NCBI RefSeq assembly: GCF_018069805.1
Contig: NZ_JAGPYN010000013.1
Span: forward strand, 1 to 64,000
Source: Pseudoalteromonas ostreae
Lineage (GTDB): Bacteria > Pseudomonadota > Gammaproteobacteria > Enterobacterales > Alteromonadaceae
DNA length: 64,000 nucleotides
Direction of reading: 5' to 3'
Positions within the stretch are counted from its first letter, which is position 1. Each line of letters starts with the position of its first letter. The notes under the pieces were generated by a model. That model had not been told where the DNA came from, made no database searches, and saw only the letters and a list, made by a program, of their open reading frames with translations. The translations under genes were made by a program, and so were the position numbers. This document shows, in pieces, positions 45,086 through 56,445 of the stretch.

Positions 45086-46708
45086 ATGAGCTACACCAAG
45101 ACGCAAAATCCGCTGCAAAACATAGTTAAAAAGCCTAAGCGTTTAGAAACGCGGTTAATAATTTGGGTGACAGGGCTGTGTGTATTACAAGCGGTGCTAT
45201 TTAGCGGTTTGGTGTATCGAATTACCGCACAAAGTTTGCATGATCACATTGGTGACAAAGCACTCGCTGTGGCGACGAGTATTGCATCAAGCGATGATGT
45301 TGTTAAAGCTTTAAAGAATCCTAGTAACTTGGTGGCAATCAACCAAGCAATAGAAAATCTGCGCCAGCTAACTGGCGCAGATTTTATTGTTATTGGTGAT
45401 AAAAATGCGCATCGAATCGTCCATCCAGATAGCAATAAACTCGGTAAAAAAATGGTTGGCGGCGATAGCCAAGACGCGTTACACGGCGAGCGTTATATTT
45501 CAGTGGCGCAGGGCAGCTTAGGTGAATCTATTCGCGGTAAAGTGCCGGTATACGATGACCAACAAAACATAATTGGTTTAGTCTCGGTGGGCTTTTTAGT
45601 GCAATCGGTTGAGCCCTTGATCCGTGAGCGGATTGTTGAAATTATGATTTGGGGTTTGTTGTTAGTTGCTTTGAGTATTATTGCCGCTATCTTTATTGGT
45701 CAGCGAGTAAGAAATGCCATCTTTGGTTTGCAACCAGATGAAATAGCGAGGTTGTTTTCAGAGCAGGACGCTATTTTAAATACCATGCGTAGCGGTGTTA
45801 TTGCACTTGATCCCGATGGCCGAGTACGCAAACTGACCCAGCGTGCCTGCGAAATTTTAGATAAACCAGTTGCCTGTATTAATCAGTCATTAACTCTGAA
45901 AGATTTACTGCCAGAGCATGCTGAGTTTTTATTACGAAATCAGCGTCGTAAAATGCTTGGCTTTGAGTTGTTTGCTGCGGATAAACGTTTGGTGTTGTCG
46001 CGTTTTTCATTGCAAGTGCAAGGGCAGGCGGATGGTATTTTACTCACTCTGCGCCCAGCTGATGAGCTTGAATACTTGAGCCAGCAACTGACTAAAGTAC
46101 AAGCATTTGCCGAGTTGTTAAGGGTGCAAACCCATGACTATTCGAATAAGCTAAATCTAATTGGGGCGCTTATTCAAATGGGTAAAAATGAGCAAGCAAT
46201 CGAATTGATCGGCCAAGAAAGCCAAGGTTCACAAGCACAGATCCACCATTTATTAGAACGTATTCAAGATCCTGTGTTAGCCGGTTTGCTGGTGGGTAAA
46301 TACCATAAAGCCCGCGAGTTAAACGTGGTATTGGAATTAAACCCAGAAAGTTTACTCGGTGCCATCGCACGTACTGAAATGTTAGAACGAGTAGTATCAA
46401 TCTTGGGCAACTTAATTGATAACGCCATTGATGCGGCGATCAGAGCCAGTAAAGATCGAGAACCTCATGTACGAGTCACGGTTGATGAAACGAGTAAGAC
46501 ATTATTGTTTGATGTTGAAGACAGTGGTTTTGGCTTGGGTAACGACCATGAAGTAATATTTACCCCACAATACAGTTCAAAAGCAGGGGCAGAGCATGGC
46601 ATTGGTTTATATTTAGTGAAAACTAATTTAGATTCGTGTGGTGGTAGTTTAGAAATTGGTGAGTCAGATTTAAAAGGCGCGCGATTAAGCGTCTATATTC
46701 CTAAATAA
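45086..46708 (+). CDS. CitA/DcuS-type sensor histidine kinase
   Basis: The 540-residue kinase has TM1 at ~26-46 and TM2 at ~183-203. They flank a Cache-type sensor domain ('SSDDVVKALKNPSNL', 'IVHPDSNKLGKKMVGGD', 'VPVYDDQQNIIGLVSVGFLV') like those of DcuS and CitA. A cytoplasmic PAS region follows (~220-310). The Spo0B-type phosphoacceptor helix is 'VQTHDYSNKLNLIGALIQMG', with the phospho-His near residue 350. The ATPase boxes are 'NLIDNAIDAA', 'DSGFGLG' and 'GIGLYLVK'. It probably senses the carboxylate handled by the porin and TctABC and signals to the regulator encoded 93 bp downstream. Confidence 0.92.
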   Translation: MSYTKTQNPLQNIVKKPKRLETRLIIWVTGLCVLQAVLFSGLVYRITAQSLHDHIGDKALAVATSIASSDDVVKALKNPSNLVAINQAIENLRQLTGADFIVIGDKNAHRIVHPDSNKLGKKMVGGDSQDALHGERYISVAQGSLGESIRGKVPVYDDQQNIIGLVSVGFLVQSVEPLIRERIVEIMIWGLLLVALSIIAAIFIGQRVRNAIFGLQPDEIARLFSEQDAILNTMRSGVIALDPDGRVRKLTQRACEILDKPVACINQSLTLKDLLPEHAEFLLRNQRRKMLGFELFAADKRLVLSRFSLQVQGQADGILLTLRPADELEYLSQQLTKVQAFAELLRVQTHDYSNKLNLIGALIQMGKNEQAIELIGQESQGSQAQIHHLLERIQDPVLAGLLVGKYHKARELNVVLELNPESLLGAIARTEMLERVVSILGNLIDNAIDAAIRASKDREPHVRVTVDETSKTLLFDVEDSGFGLGNDHEVIFTPQYSSKAGAEHGIGLYLVKTNLDSCGGSLEIGESDLKGARLSVYIPK

Positions 46709-46801
46709 CCCTAGGGTAATTTAGGCTAATAAACAGTGGCGAAGCAAACAACAATAAAAGTAAATGGGCTAACATTGCAACGCTAAAATGAGTAATAAAA
46801 A

Positions 46802-47524
46802 ATGACATATTCAGTAGTTATCATAGAAGATGAGCTCGAAGTTGCACAACTTATTGCTCAATACCTGCTTTTACCGAATGGGGTTGCGGGGAACCAAACT
46901 GCGCGACAAAGCTTGCGTCAAGGTCAGTATCAAGTAGTTGGTATTGCAGCAAACCTCAGTACTGCTACCGCGCTATTGCAGGCGATAGAGCCGGATTTGA
47001 TCTTGCTTGATATTCACCTGCCTGATGGTAACGGTCTGGAATTATTAACTGACTTACGCAGGCGCTCAATTAAAAGTGAAGTGATGCTACTGACTGCCGC
47101 CAAAGAAGTTGAAACCCTTGAAAAAGCGATGCAGTTAGGGGCCTGTGATTTTTTGGTTAAACCTTTGATGCTTAATCGTCTTGACCAAGCATTAGCACGT
47201 TTTGAGTCTCGTCAGCAGTGTTTATCGGATGCCAATGAAGTAACACAATCTATGGTTGATACGTTATTTGGCTCAAATGAACAAAGTAAAGCACCGGTTA
47301 GACTGCCTAAAGGGGTGGATCAGCTTACTTTAAAAAAGATTATTGATGCATTTAAAGAGCACAAAAAAACGCCTTTTACAGCACAGCAAATGGGCGATCT
47401 TGTAGGAGTAAGTCGCTCAACTGCGCGACGTTACCTAGAGTATTTACTGGAGGCAGAGCAAGTCAGTGCCGACCAAAGCTATGGCAGTATAGGTCGGCCA
47501 GAACGCTGCTATAAAATGGCTTAG
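46802..47524 (+). CDS. CitB/DcuR-type response regulator
   Basis: The 240-residue protein has a receiver with phospho-acceptor D70 in 'LILLDIHLPDGNG', switch Thr 'LLTAAKE' and Lys 'LVKPLM'. A C-terminal helix-turn-helix follows ('FTAQQMGDLVGVSRSTARRY', 'GRPERCYKMA'), as in DcuR and CitB. The acceptor Asp falls ~15 residues later than usual because of an insertion, 'NGVAGNQTARQSLRQ', after the first helix. It would activate the porin-tct operon, of which it is the last gene. Confidence 0.92.
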   Translation: MTYSVVIIEDELEVAQLIAQYLLLPNGVAGNQTARQSLRQGQYQVVGIAANLSTATALLQAIEPDLILLDIHLPDGNGLELLTDLRRRSIKSEVMLLTAAKEVETLEKAMQLGACDFLVKPLMLNRLDQALARFESRQQCLSDANEVTQSMVDTLFGSNEQSKAPVRLPKGVDQLTLKKIIDAFKEHKKTPFTAQQMGDLVGVSRSTARRYLEYLLEAEQVSADQSYGSIGRPERCYKMA

Positions 47525-47655
47525 AAAATCATAGCTTACTGAATGTTATAACAAAAGACTTTATTTTAATAGCAGCTATTAGCTTGAAACCGAAACTGTA
47601 TGACTACGGTTTGAAATATTTTATAAAATTGATTGCATTTTAAGCGACATGTATG

Positions 47656-47684
47656 GTGATGTTCGCTATAAGTAATGCTATACT
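47656..47684 (+). promoter_or_regulatory. Candidate fusA2 promoter
   Basis: A good -10, TATACT (47679-47684), lies ~40 bp upstream of the start codon. The -35 at 17-bp spacing (GTGATG) is poor. Confidence 0.35.
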
Positions 47685-47723
47685 CCCGCCGAATAATTTT
47701 TCGACTTTATTAAGAGTAAAATA

Positions 47724-49808
47724 ATGGCAGATTTATCGAAGTACAGAAACATTGGTATTTTCGCGCACGTTGATGCGGGTAAAACCACGACTACTGAGCG
47801 TATCCTAAAGCTTACTGGTCAAATCCATAAAACTGGTGAGGTTCATGATGGTGAATCAACAACTGACTTCATGGAACAAGAAGCTGAGCGCGGTATTACT
47901 ATCCAGTCTGCGGCTGTAAGCTGTTTCTGGAAAGATCACCGTTTTAACGTTATCGATACTCCTGGACACGTTGACTTCACAGTTGAAGTATACCGTTCAT
48001 TAAAAGTACTTGATGGCGGCATCGGTGTATTCTGTGGTTCTGGTGGTGTTGAGCCACAATCAGAAACTAACTGGCGTTATGCTAACGAATCAGAAGTTGC
48101 ACGTGTTATTTTCGTAAATAAATTAGACCGTATGGGTGCTGATTTTTACCGTGTAACAGAGCAAGTACGTAAAGTACTTGGCGCAAACCCACTAATCATG
48201 ACGTTACCAATCGGTATCGAAGATGAGTTCTGTGGTGTTGTTGATGTTTTAACTAAAAAAGCATACATCTGGGACGAAACTGGTCTTCCAGAGAACTACA
48301 CGATCGAAGACGTTCCAGCAGACATGGTAGACAAAGTTGATGAATACCATGAAATGCTAATCGAAACTGCTGTAGAGCAAGACGATGACCTAATGGAAGC
48401 ATACATGGAAGGTGAAGTACCTTCTTTAGAAGATATCAAGCGTTGTATCCGTAAAGGTACTCGTGACCTTGCTTTCTTCCCTACATACTGTGGTTCTGCT
48501 TTCAAGAACAAAGGTATGCAATTAGTACTTGACGCTGTTGTTGACTACTTACCATCTCCTACAGAAGTTGATCCTCAACCGCTTATGGATGAAGAAGGTA
48601 ACGAAAACGGCGAGTTTGCAGTTGTATCTGTAGATGAACCATTCAAAGCGTTAGCGTTTAAGATCATGGATGACCGTTTTGGTGCATTAACTTTCGTACG
48701 TATTTACTCAGGTAAACTTAATAAGGGTGACACTATCCTTAACGCGTTTACTGGTAAAACTGAGCGTGTTGGCCGTATGGTTGAGATGCAAGCAGACGAC
48801 CGTAACGAATTAACTAGCGCACAAGCTGGTGACATCATTGCAATCGTAGGTATGAAAAACGTGCAAACTGGTCACACTCTTTGTGATCCTAAGCACCCAG
48901 TAACACTTGAGCCAATGGTATTCCCAACTCCAGTAATCTCGATTGCTGTACAGCCTAAAGATAAAGGCGGTAATGAGAAAATGGGTGTTGCTATCGGTAA
49001 AATGGTTGCAGAAGATCCATCTTTCCAAGTTGAGACTGATGAAGATTCAGGCGAAACTATCCTTAAAGGTATGGGTGAGCTTCACTTAGATATCAAAGTT
49101 GATATCCTTAAGCGTACTTACGGCGTAGACCTTATCGTTGGTCAACCACAGGTTGCTTACCGTGAAACTATCACTCGTGAAATCGAAGATAGCTACACGC
49201 ATAAGAAACAATCTGGTGGTTCTGGTCAGTTCGGTAAAATCGACTACCGTATCAAGCCAGGCGAAGTTGCTTCAGGCTTCACGTTTAAATCATCAGTTGT
49301 TGGTGGTAACGTACCTAAAGAATTCTGGCCTGCAGTTGAGAAAGGCTTCAAGTCAATGATGAGCGAAGGTGTGCTAGCTGGCTTCCCAGTGCTTGACGTT
49401 GAAGTTGAACTTTTCGACGGTGGCTTCCATGCCGTGGATTCATCTGCAATCGCATTCGAAATCGCTGCTAAAGGCGCTTTCCGTCAATCGATCCCTAAAG
49501 CGGGCGCACAACTTCTTGAGCCAATCATGAAAGTTGACGTGTTCACGCCAGAAGATCACGTTGGTGATGTAATCGGTGACCTTAACCGTCGTCGTGGTAT
49601 GATGAAAGACCAAGAAGCTGGTTTAACAGGCGTTCGTATTAAAGCTGACGTTCCGTTATCAGAAATGTTCGGTTACATCGGTTCATTACGTACAATGACA
49701 TCTGGTCGTGGTCAGTTCTCTATGGAGTTCTCACACTATGCACCATGTCCACAAAACGTAGCTGAAACTGTAATCGCTGCAGAAAAAGAGAAAAAAGCTG
49801 CTAAGTAA
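47724..49808 (+). CDS. fusA2: Elongation factor G, second copy (EF-G2 type)
   Basis: The 694-residue translational GTPase has G1 '[15 protein letters not shown]', switch II '[16 protein letters not shown]', G4 '[11 protein letters not shown]' and the complete domains II-V. Several positions ('[20 protein letters not shown]', '[19 protein letters not shown]') follow the paralogue found outside the str operon in many gammaproteobacteria. No rpsL, rpsG or tuf gene is adjacent. Codon use is visibly more biased than in neighbouring genes (frequent GTA, CGT and AAC), suggesting strong expression. It is monocistronic, with a clear terminator. Confidence 0.93.
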   Translation: MADLSKYRNIGIFAHVDAGKTTTTERILKLTGQIHKTGEVHDGESTTDFMEQEAERGITIQSAAVSCFWKDHRFNVIDTPGHVDFTVEVYRSLKVLDGGIGVFCGSGGVEPQSETNWRYANESEVARVIFVNKLDRMGADFYRVTEQVRKVLGANPLIMTLPIGIEDEFCGVVDVLTKKAYIWDETGLPENYTIEDVPADMVDKVDEYHEMLIETAVEQDDDLMEAYMEGEVPSLEDIKRCIRKGTRDLAFFPTYCGSAFKNKGMQLVLDAVVDYLPSPTEVDPQPLMDEEGNENGEFAVVSVDEPFKALAFKIMDDRFGALTFVRIYSGKLNKGDTILNAFTGKTERVGRMVEMQADDRNELTSAQAGDIIAIVGMKNVQTGHTLCDPKHPVTLEPMVFPTPVISIAVQPKDKGGNEKMGVAIGKMVAEDPSFQVETDEDSGETILKGMGELHLDIKVDILKRTYGVDLIVGQPQVAYRETITREIEDSYTHKKQSGGSGQFGKIDYRIKPGEVASGFTFKSSVVGGNVPKEFWPAVEKGFKSMMSEGVLAGFPVLDVEVELFDGGFHAVDSSAIAFEIAAKGAFRQSIPKAGAQLLEPIMKVDVFTPEDHVGDVIGDLNRRRGMMKDQEAGLTGVRIKADVPLSEMFGYIGSLRTMTSGRGQFSMEFSHYAPCPQNVAETVIAAEKEKKAAK

Positions 49809-49826
49809 TTAGCCTTTCACTCTTTG

Positions 49827-49855
49827 AAAAAACCCGCACTTGTTGCGGGTTTTTT
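49827..49855 (+). terminator. Intrinsic terminator of the second EF-G gene
   Basis: AACCCGCA / TGCGGGTT stem, 5-nt loop, flanked by an A-run and followed by TTTTT. Confidence 0.88.
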
Positions 49856-49897
49856 GTTAATCTGAACTCTGGATAATAAATTTATTGCAAACAGAGT

Positions 49898-52651
49898 TTA
49901 GTTTGTATTACGTTTTTTACGGCGTAGGAGCGTTAACGGGAACGCAAGTAACGTTAACCAAAATAATGAACCTGAGTCATCGTCTTCGTCATCAGTCTCA
50001 TCATTAGCGATATTAATGTAAACAAGCTGCGCATTTGATAAATTACCAGCACTGTCTTTTGCTTGTACCATTAATGTGATTTTTCTTTCAAACTCATAGT
50101 CTAAATCACCAGCAACGATTAGTTGCCCTTGCTCATTTATAGTTACTGCATCGTGGCCAGATACAATGAAGCCAATAACTGGTGTGTACTGTGCATCGGC
50201 ATCACTAAAACTCAATTGACCAATGACAGTGCCAATAGGGCTATTTTCAGTGATGTTAAAACTCTGCTCAGGCTCTAGCACTGGTGCTTGTGGCTCAGGC
50301 GTTGGCTCTACAGCAGGTGTAGATTGAATATCAATAATTACAGGATCATGATCAGAGGCACGATAAGCACTCTCTGAATACAAGCTAGCAACTTGAGAAT
50401 CAGATTTGAACTCTACGTTATAATCCAGACTGATCGGCTCATCAGCATTGATATGCCAATCTGCCGCTGCAACAACTTTAGCAAGTAAACTTGGACTAGC
50501 AACAGCATGATCTAGGCTGCCCATACGGCCAGAAAAGCTATACGAATAACCAAGAGTGTTACCATCTAATTCTGCAACGACATTTTTAAATCCTTTATCT
50601 GCAAATGCACGTATTGGATCTTCCATCGCATAGGCATTCATATCGCCGACTAAAATGATATCTTCATCGTCTACACCGGTTGGCTTGCTATCAAGCCAGT
50701 CAGCATAAGCATTGGCACCCGCAACGCGGATCTCATTCCAACATGCTTGGCCATCGCCTAAATCGGCATTATTGCCATCGGCACTACCACAGCTACCTTT
50801 GGATTTTAAATGCGCTACAGCAACAGTGAATACTTCTTCTGACTGAAGTGATTTGAAGCTTTGTGCGATAGGTGGGCGGTTACTATAGTCAAATGGATAT
50901 TGGGTTGTGATAGCCGCAGCACCTACTTGTACTACTTTATTTGCACGGTAAATAAGCGCGGTAGTAATTTCATCAGTACCAATTTTATCTACGTTAAAAT
51001 TAACAAAGGCGTATTCATTATTGCTATCTTCATCGTTTAACGCATTAACAAGGCTAGCAATAGCGCTATTTGCACCGAAACCATCGTTTTCGATTTCCAT
51101 TAAGCCGATAACATCAGCTTCTATAGCAACAAGTGCACTGACAATTTTCGCTTGTTGGCGGATAAACTCAGCTTCGCTGTCAGCCCCACGGCTAGTTGGG
51201 AACCCACCGCCTTGACCGTCACCATTGAAGTAATTAAGCACGTTAAAGCTTGCAATACGAAGATCCGCATCGGCGTGTAGTTCTGGTGCATTGATACGTG
51301 GGTTAGTTGCCACAAAAGTTGGTTGTACTGTTGGGTGAATGCGATAGCGATCAAAGCTGTAACCCATAACACCGGTGATTGCGTTAACTGAATCACCTAA
51401 ACGTAATGTGCTATAAGCGTCTAAGCCAGTACTAGGGTAAGAAACTGGGTCAAGATTTTGTTTCGTTGAACCATCATCAAGTAGGATTTGTTTCTTGATG
51501 TTTTCGGCCTCAACAGTGTTAGCTGCATCACCAGGAAGGGCTATTTGTGTACCTTGATATAAGCGTTCTGTGGCAAGGCCTACTTCACCATAACGGCCTA
51601 AACCATAGTTATTGCTAACAACCAGTGGTTGTTCTAATAAAACCAGCATGCCTTCATAGGCTTCTAAATCGGCTACATCATTAACAGGGAGAGTGATGCT
51701 TGTTGCTGTTGGCATTAAGCCTGTAGAACATACTTCCACTTGACTAACATTAGCAATTTGGGTGGCATTAAAGTATTCAGCGACACTGCCTTTAACGCGC
51801 ACGTGGTCACCAATATTGACATCGGTATCTGCAAAATAAACAAATACGCCTTCAGAAGTAAGTGGGTTTGTATCAATATCGGCATCAAGCGATGTAATAA
51901 AGAAGCCACTTAATTGCTCACTACCTTGAAAATCAGCAGTTACAACGCCTTCCAGCTCAATTTCTGTGTTTAATAGAGGGCTATCACCGCCTTCACCTTG
52001 TACAGCGCTGATCAAGGTTTTAGTTGCGCCGCATTCTAATGGTACTAACGGATCCGGTTCTGGCTCGGGATCTGGTTGGTTGTTTTCACCATGGAAGCCT
52101 ATACCAGAAAAGTCATCTTTATCAAATTGTAGCCATTGCTCGCTTGGATCAAATACGGCAGTTGCATCTGTACGGCCAGATGTTATTTCAGATTTACGGC
52201 GTAAGCTTTTGTCTTTGGTGCTAACCCCTCCTACTGACCATTCGCTACCAGGGTCAACACTTAATTGACCAAAGCTATCTACAATAACACCATCTTTAGT
52301 TAGGACTAAGGCGTCGTCACCGTTAAAATAAGTAACGGTAGCTTCCATATCAGCTTTCGCTTTAAGTTCACCTACAGAGCCTGCATTAACGATTACAAAG
52401 GTGCCATCGGCAGCTAAGTTACCTGATAGATCCAGTGTATTATTTGGATTTGTTAGGTCGCCATTGCCATTGGCGTAAAGTGAAATGTTATAGCCATCAA
52501 GAGATAGTGTTTCGCCAGAGGTATTAAAAAGCTCAATTGCTTTATTGTTAGCACCGCCTTCAACATATTCAGAAATAATTAAATTAGCGGAAACTGGCGC
52601 ACTGAGGCTTGCAATGACAAGCGCCAATGGTGTTATTTTTGTTTTGAACAT
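49898..52651 (-). CDS. ExeM/NucH-family extracellular endonuclease with C-terminal sorting signal
   Basis: The 917-residue protein has a signal peptide (to 'APVSA', ~22). A lamin-tail domain follows ('NLIISEYVEGGANNKAIELF', ~23-140), then an OB-like region (~210-320). The endonuclease/exonuclease/phosphatase domain has 'IASFNVLNYFNGDG', 'DVIGLMEIENDG', 'ILVGDMNAYAMEDP' and 'RASDHDPVIIDI' (~460-780). A cadherin-like module lies at ~800-890. The C-terminus 'SGSLFWLTLLAFPLTLLRRK' is a GlyGly-CTERM-like tripartite sorting tail processed by rhombosortase. ExeM-type nucleases degrade extracellular DNA and affect biofilm. Monocistronic. Confidence 0.9.
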   Translation of the reverse strand: MFKTKITPLALVIASLSAPVSANLIISEYVEGGANNKAIELFNTSGETLSLDGYNISLYANGNGDLTNPNNTLDLSGNLAADGTFVIVNAGSVGELKAKADMEATVTYFNGDDALVLTKDGVIVDSFGQLSVDPGSEWSVGGVSTKDKSLRRKSEITSGRTDATAVFDPSEQWLQFDKDDFSGIGFHGENNQPDPEPEPDPLVPLECGATKTLISAVQGEGGDSPLLNTEIELEGVVTADFQGSEQLSGFFITSLDADIDTNPLTSEGVFVYFADTDVNIGDHVRVKGSVAEYFNATQIANVSQVEVCSTGLMPTATSITLPVNDVADLEAYEGMLVLLEQPLVVSNNYGLGRYGEVGLATERLYQGTQIALPGDAANTVEAENIKKQILLDDGSTKQNLDPVSYPSTGLDAYSTLRLGDSVNAITGVMGYSFDRYRIHPTVQPTFVATNPRINAPELHADADLRIASFNVLNYFNGDGQGGGFPTSRGADSEAEFIRQQAKIVSALVAIEADVIGLMEIENDGFGANSAIASLVNALNDEDSNNEYAFVNFNVDKIGTDEITTALIYRANKVVQVGAAAITTQYPFDYSNRPPIAQSFKSLQSEEVFTVAVAHLKSKGSCGSADGNNADLGDGQACWNEIRVAGANAYADWLDSKPTGVDDEDIILVGDMNAYAMEDPIRAFADKGFKNVVAELDGNTLGYSYSFSGRMGSLDHAVASPSLLAKVVAAADWHINADEPISLDYNVEFKSDSQVASLYSESAYRASDHDPVIIDIQSTPAVEPTPEPQAPVLEPEQSFNITENSPIGTVIGQLSFSDADAQYTPVIGFIVSGHDAVTINEQGQLIVAGDLDYEFERKITLMVQAKDSAGNLSNAQLVYINIANDETDDEDDDSGSLFWLTLLAFPLTLLRRKKRNTN

Positions 52652-52747
52652 TATTATTTTTCCCGTGTATTGTGGCCCGAATGGGACGAACAGTTTAAGG
52701 AAAATTTATGACAAAGAAAATACAAAATGTTAATGATATGAAAATGA

Positions 52748-52769
52748 AAAGGGCGATAAATAGCCCTTT
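52748..52769 (-). terminator. Terminator after hemB
   Basis: AAAGGGC / GCCCTTT stem with an 8-nt loop; on the minus strand it is followed by TCATTTTC, a weak T-tract. Confidence 0.65.
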
Positions 52770-52792
52770 CCAAGCTTATCCATCTATGAGGC

Positions 52793-53809
<1,017 letters not shown>

Positions 53810-55660
53810 CTAGTCTAAAATTGGAAAACTAACTACACGATTACGCCCACTTTGCTTAGCATGATAAAGTGCTTTGTCAGCGTAGTCGGTGAATAATCCC
53901 GGATTATGAATGTCTTCAGCGATGGCGCTATACACCCCTGCACTAATAGTAAATTTTATCTCATTGTTTGCAACTGTGATTGTGGCATCCATGATTGTTT
54001 GTCGGATTTGCTCTGCTATTTCTACTGCACCGTCGAGGACGGTGCTGGGGAGTAAAACCACAAACTCTTCGCCACCATAACGGGCTACTTCGTCGAGTGG
54101 GCGTTTTAAATGGCTTTTTATAATGTTAGCTACTGCACGAATCGTTTGGTCGCCAATTAAGTGTCCATATGTGTCATTAATGCTCTTAAAGTGGTCAATG
54201 TCGAGCATTATCACGCTTAAAGGTGTTTGCTCTCGACGAGAACGACGCAAATCCATCACTAGCTTTTTATCAAAATAGCGACGGTTTTTTATTTGTGTTA
54301 ATGGATCTTCCATATTGATTTGTTCGAGTGCACGATTCTTTTCTTCAAGCTCACGCAGTGTAACTTGAAGTTCAAACGTGCGCTCTTCTATATTTATTTC
54401 TAAATCTAACCTGGCTTGTTCTTGCAGTGTTAAACGTTCTTGCAATAAGGCATCTTGTGCTTCACTTTGGGCAATTTTACTTTGCTGGGCAGTAACTTGG
54501 GCATCGCGTTCGATTAAAAAATGCTTAATGGTGGCAAAGCTTAAGCTGAGAGAACAGGTTAAAAAGCTAAAAAATACAAACGGTAAACCACGGGCATTAA
54601 AATCATAGAAGTCAAATACAACAATAATCATGTAAAGCTGTGCGGAAAAAAACATTAACGCGCCACATAATAGTGCACATAGAGGCTGCGTTCGCTGTTG
54701 CTTAATATCGATCCCTAGCGCAGCGATGTGCAACAGCATAATCAGCACTGGCATAAGTAGACTGTAATGCAGCATGATATCTGTTGGGAGTAACCAAATA
54801 AAAAATAAGCTGATAAAAAGTAACCAGTTGCTTAATCTATGTAAGGGCTGCAGCGCTGTTTTTGTGGACCGGCGTAATTGTTCAAATAGTAGTTTGAATA
54901 AGCAAGTTGTTAATATCAGTATACTAGGTACAGCTAGCTGCTGCAGGCTAGGTAAAGTCGGGTGAAAATAGCGATAACCAAAGCCATATAAGTAGATTAG
55001 TAATAACCATAAAGTGATTAAAATACTGCCACAGACTGCAAAGTAGCGCTTGCGTGAAACACCAAACATGACTAAGCAAGTGATTGCTAAAGATAAAATA
55101 AACCCAACTAGCAGGCCGTACATTAAATTAAAGTTACTTTTATCTTTTAAATATTCATCCTGCTGCCAAAGACTAAGTGGCACCCTGACACCATCTAAAC
55201 TTTTAACACGAAGTAATAATGTTGAATTACTCTTCGGTGGTAGTGTTAGCTTTACTAATAATGATTCTGTTTTAATTTGTCGGTTATTGAGCGGTAATAC
55301 ATCACCAATCTCTTTAAACAACAATGTGTTTTTTTTAAAGTAATGATATACAGCGACCTTATCTAATAACGGGTTATCAATGGACAATAAAATTGGTAGC
55401 TCTGAACTATCAGTGTTAACTAGTTGCAGGCGCAGCCAAACGGTTTGATTTGTGAGTCCTAAATTAAGAGATTGCTCTGAAAGCTGTTGCCATTGCTGAC
55501 TTGGGGCCAGCCTCGCTTGCTCTGCGGTGAAAGGTTGTAGGGAATATTCGAAAGGAATATTTAAAAGCTGTTTAAAGTGCTTATCTAAGGTGAGCTGCGT
55601 TGCGTTGGCCGAAAATGAAATGAGTACAAAGCTATAAAGCAGCAACCAAACACGCTTCAT
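53810..55660 (-). CDS. 7TM-DISM diguanylate cyclase
   Basis: The 616-residue protein has a signal peptide and a periplasmic 7TMR-DISM extracellular domain (~22-175, 'NLGLTNQTVWLRLQLVN'). A seven-helix membrane region follows (~178-385), then a short coiled coil ('QEQARLDLEINIEERTFELQ'). The C-terminal GGDEF domain has an intact GGEEF active site ('ARYGGEEFVVLLPST', ~528). An inhibitory RxxD site (RPLD) lies five residues before it, so the enzyme should make c-di-GMP with product feedback. Signals may be carbohydrates or lipids, by analogy only. It lies between tatD and hemB, with 2-nt and 10-nt gaps. Confidence 0.92.
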   Translation of the reverse strand: MKRVWLLLYSFVLISFSANATQLTLDKHFKQLLNIPFEYSLQPFTAEQARLAPSQQWQQLSEQSLNLGLTNQTVWLRLQLVNTDSSELPILLSIDNPLLDKVAVYHYFKKNTLLFKEIGDVLPLNNRQIKTESLLVKLTLPPKSNSTLLLRVKSLDGVRVPLSLWQQDEYLKDKSNFNLMYGLLVGFILSLAITCLVMFGVSRKRYFAVCGSILITLWLLLIYLYGFGYRYFHPTLPSLQQLAVPSILILTTCLFKLLFEQLRRSTKTALQPLHRLSNWLLFISLFFIWLLPTDIMLHYSLLMPVLIMLLHIAALGIDIKQQRTQPLCALLCGALMFFSAQLYMIIVVFDFYDFNARGLPFVFFSFLTCSLSLSFATIKHFLIERDAQVTAQQSKIAQSEAQDALLQERLTLQEQARLDLEINIEERTFELQVTLRELEEKNRALEQINMEDPLTQIKNRRYFDKKLVMDLRRSRREQTPLSVIMLDIDHFKSINDTYGHLIGDQTIRAVANIIKSHLKRPLDEVARYGGEEFVVLLPSTVLDGAVEIAEQIRQTIMDATITVANNEIKFTISAGVYSAIAEDIHNPGLFTDYADKALYHAKQSGRNRVVSFPILD

Positions 55661-55662
55661 TA

Positions 55663-56445
55663 TCAGCCCTTCTGGTTGAATAACTGTTGGAAGTTAAGTG
55701 TAGTTTGCTTTGCAACAGTTGCAAACTCTAAGCCTTTTAAGGACGCAATAGTTTGGCATATATGTGGTAAATAGCTTGGTTCATTTCGATGAGATTTGGG
55801 TTTTGGTGTTAACGAGCGAGGGATCAAAAATGGTGCATCCGTTTCAATTAATAGGCGCTCTAATGGCAGCGTAGGAATCAGTTGTTGCAGTGATTTACCG
55901 CGACGTTCGTCACAGACCCAACCAGTAATACCAATATATAAACCTAGCGATAAGTATTGTTCCAAGGTGTGATGATCACCAGTAAAGCAATGTAGTACTC
56001 CACGCACCGAATACTGTTGCAGTATTGCCAACATATCTTCGCTCGCGTCGCGCTCATGTAAATATACCGGAAGGTTTAGCTCTACCGCTAAAGCGAGTTG
56101 TCGGTGTAACACGGAGCGTTGAATCTCGCGGGGAGAAAAGTCGCGGTTGTAATCTAATCCGCATTCACCAATCGCTACAACCTCTGAGTTTACGGCGAGA
56201 GTGCGCAATTGTGTTTCTAATTTTTTATCAGCCGATTTTGCATCATGGGGATGCACACCTGCGGTAGCAAGTAGCTTGTACTGTTGTGCTAACTCAAAGG
56301 CTTGTTGGCTGGAGTTTATATTGCAACCAATTAACAGCATTTGGCTAACATTCTGCGTTTTTGCACGAGTAATGATAGCTAGGTGTTGATCATTAAATTG
56401 ATGATTGGTGAGGTTTACGCCAGCATCAATTAGATGAGTGCTCAT
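55663..56445 (-). CDS. tatD: TatD-family metal-dependent hydrolase/DNase
   Basis: The 260-residue TIM-barrel amidohydrolase has 'LIDAGVNLTNHQF', 'GVHPHDAK', 'AIGECGLDYNRDFSPRE', 'PVYLHERDA', 'VLHCFTGD' and 'LIETDAPFLIPRSL', which supply the metal ligands. One oddity is that the first ligand motif, normally DxHxH, reads DAGVN. TatD-type deoxyribonucleases act on DNA and are not needed for Tat transport despite the tat linkage. Its ATG overlaps the preceding stop by one base (TAATG). Confidence 0.9.
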   Translation of the reverse strand: MSTHLIDAGVNLTNHQFNDQHLAIITRAKTQNVSQMLLIGCNINSSQQAFELAQQYKLLATAGVHPHDAKSADKKLETQLRTLAVNSEVVAIGECGLDYNRDFSPREIQRSVLHRQLALAVELNLPVYLHERDASEDMLAILQQYSVRGVLHCFTGDHHTLEQYLSLGLYIGITGWVCDERRGKSLQQLIPTLPLERLLIETDAPFLIPRSLTPKPKSHRNEPSYLPHICQTIASLKGLEFATVAKQTTLNFQQLFNQKG

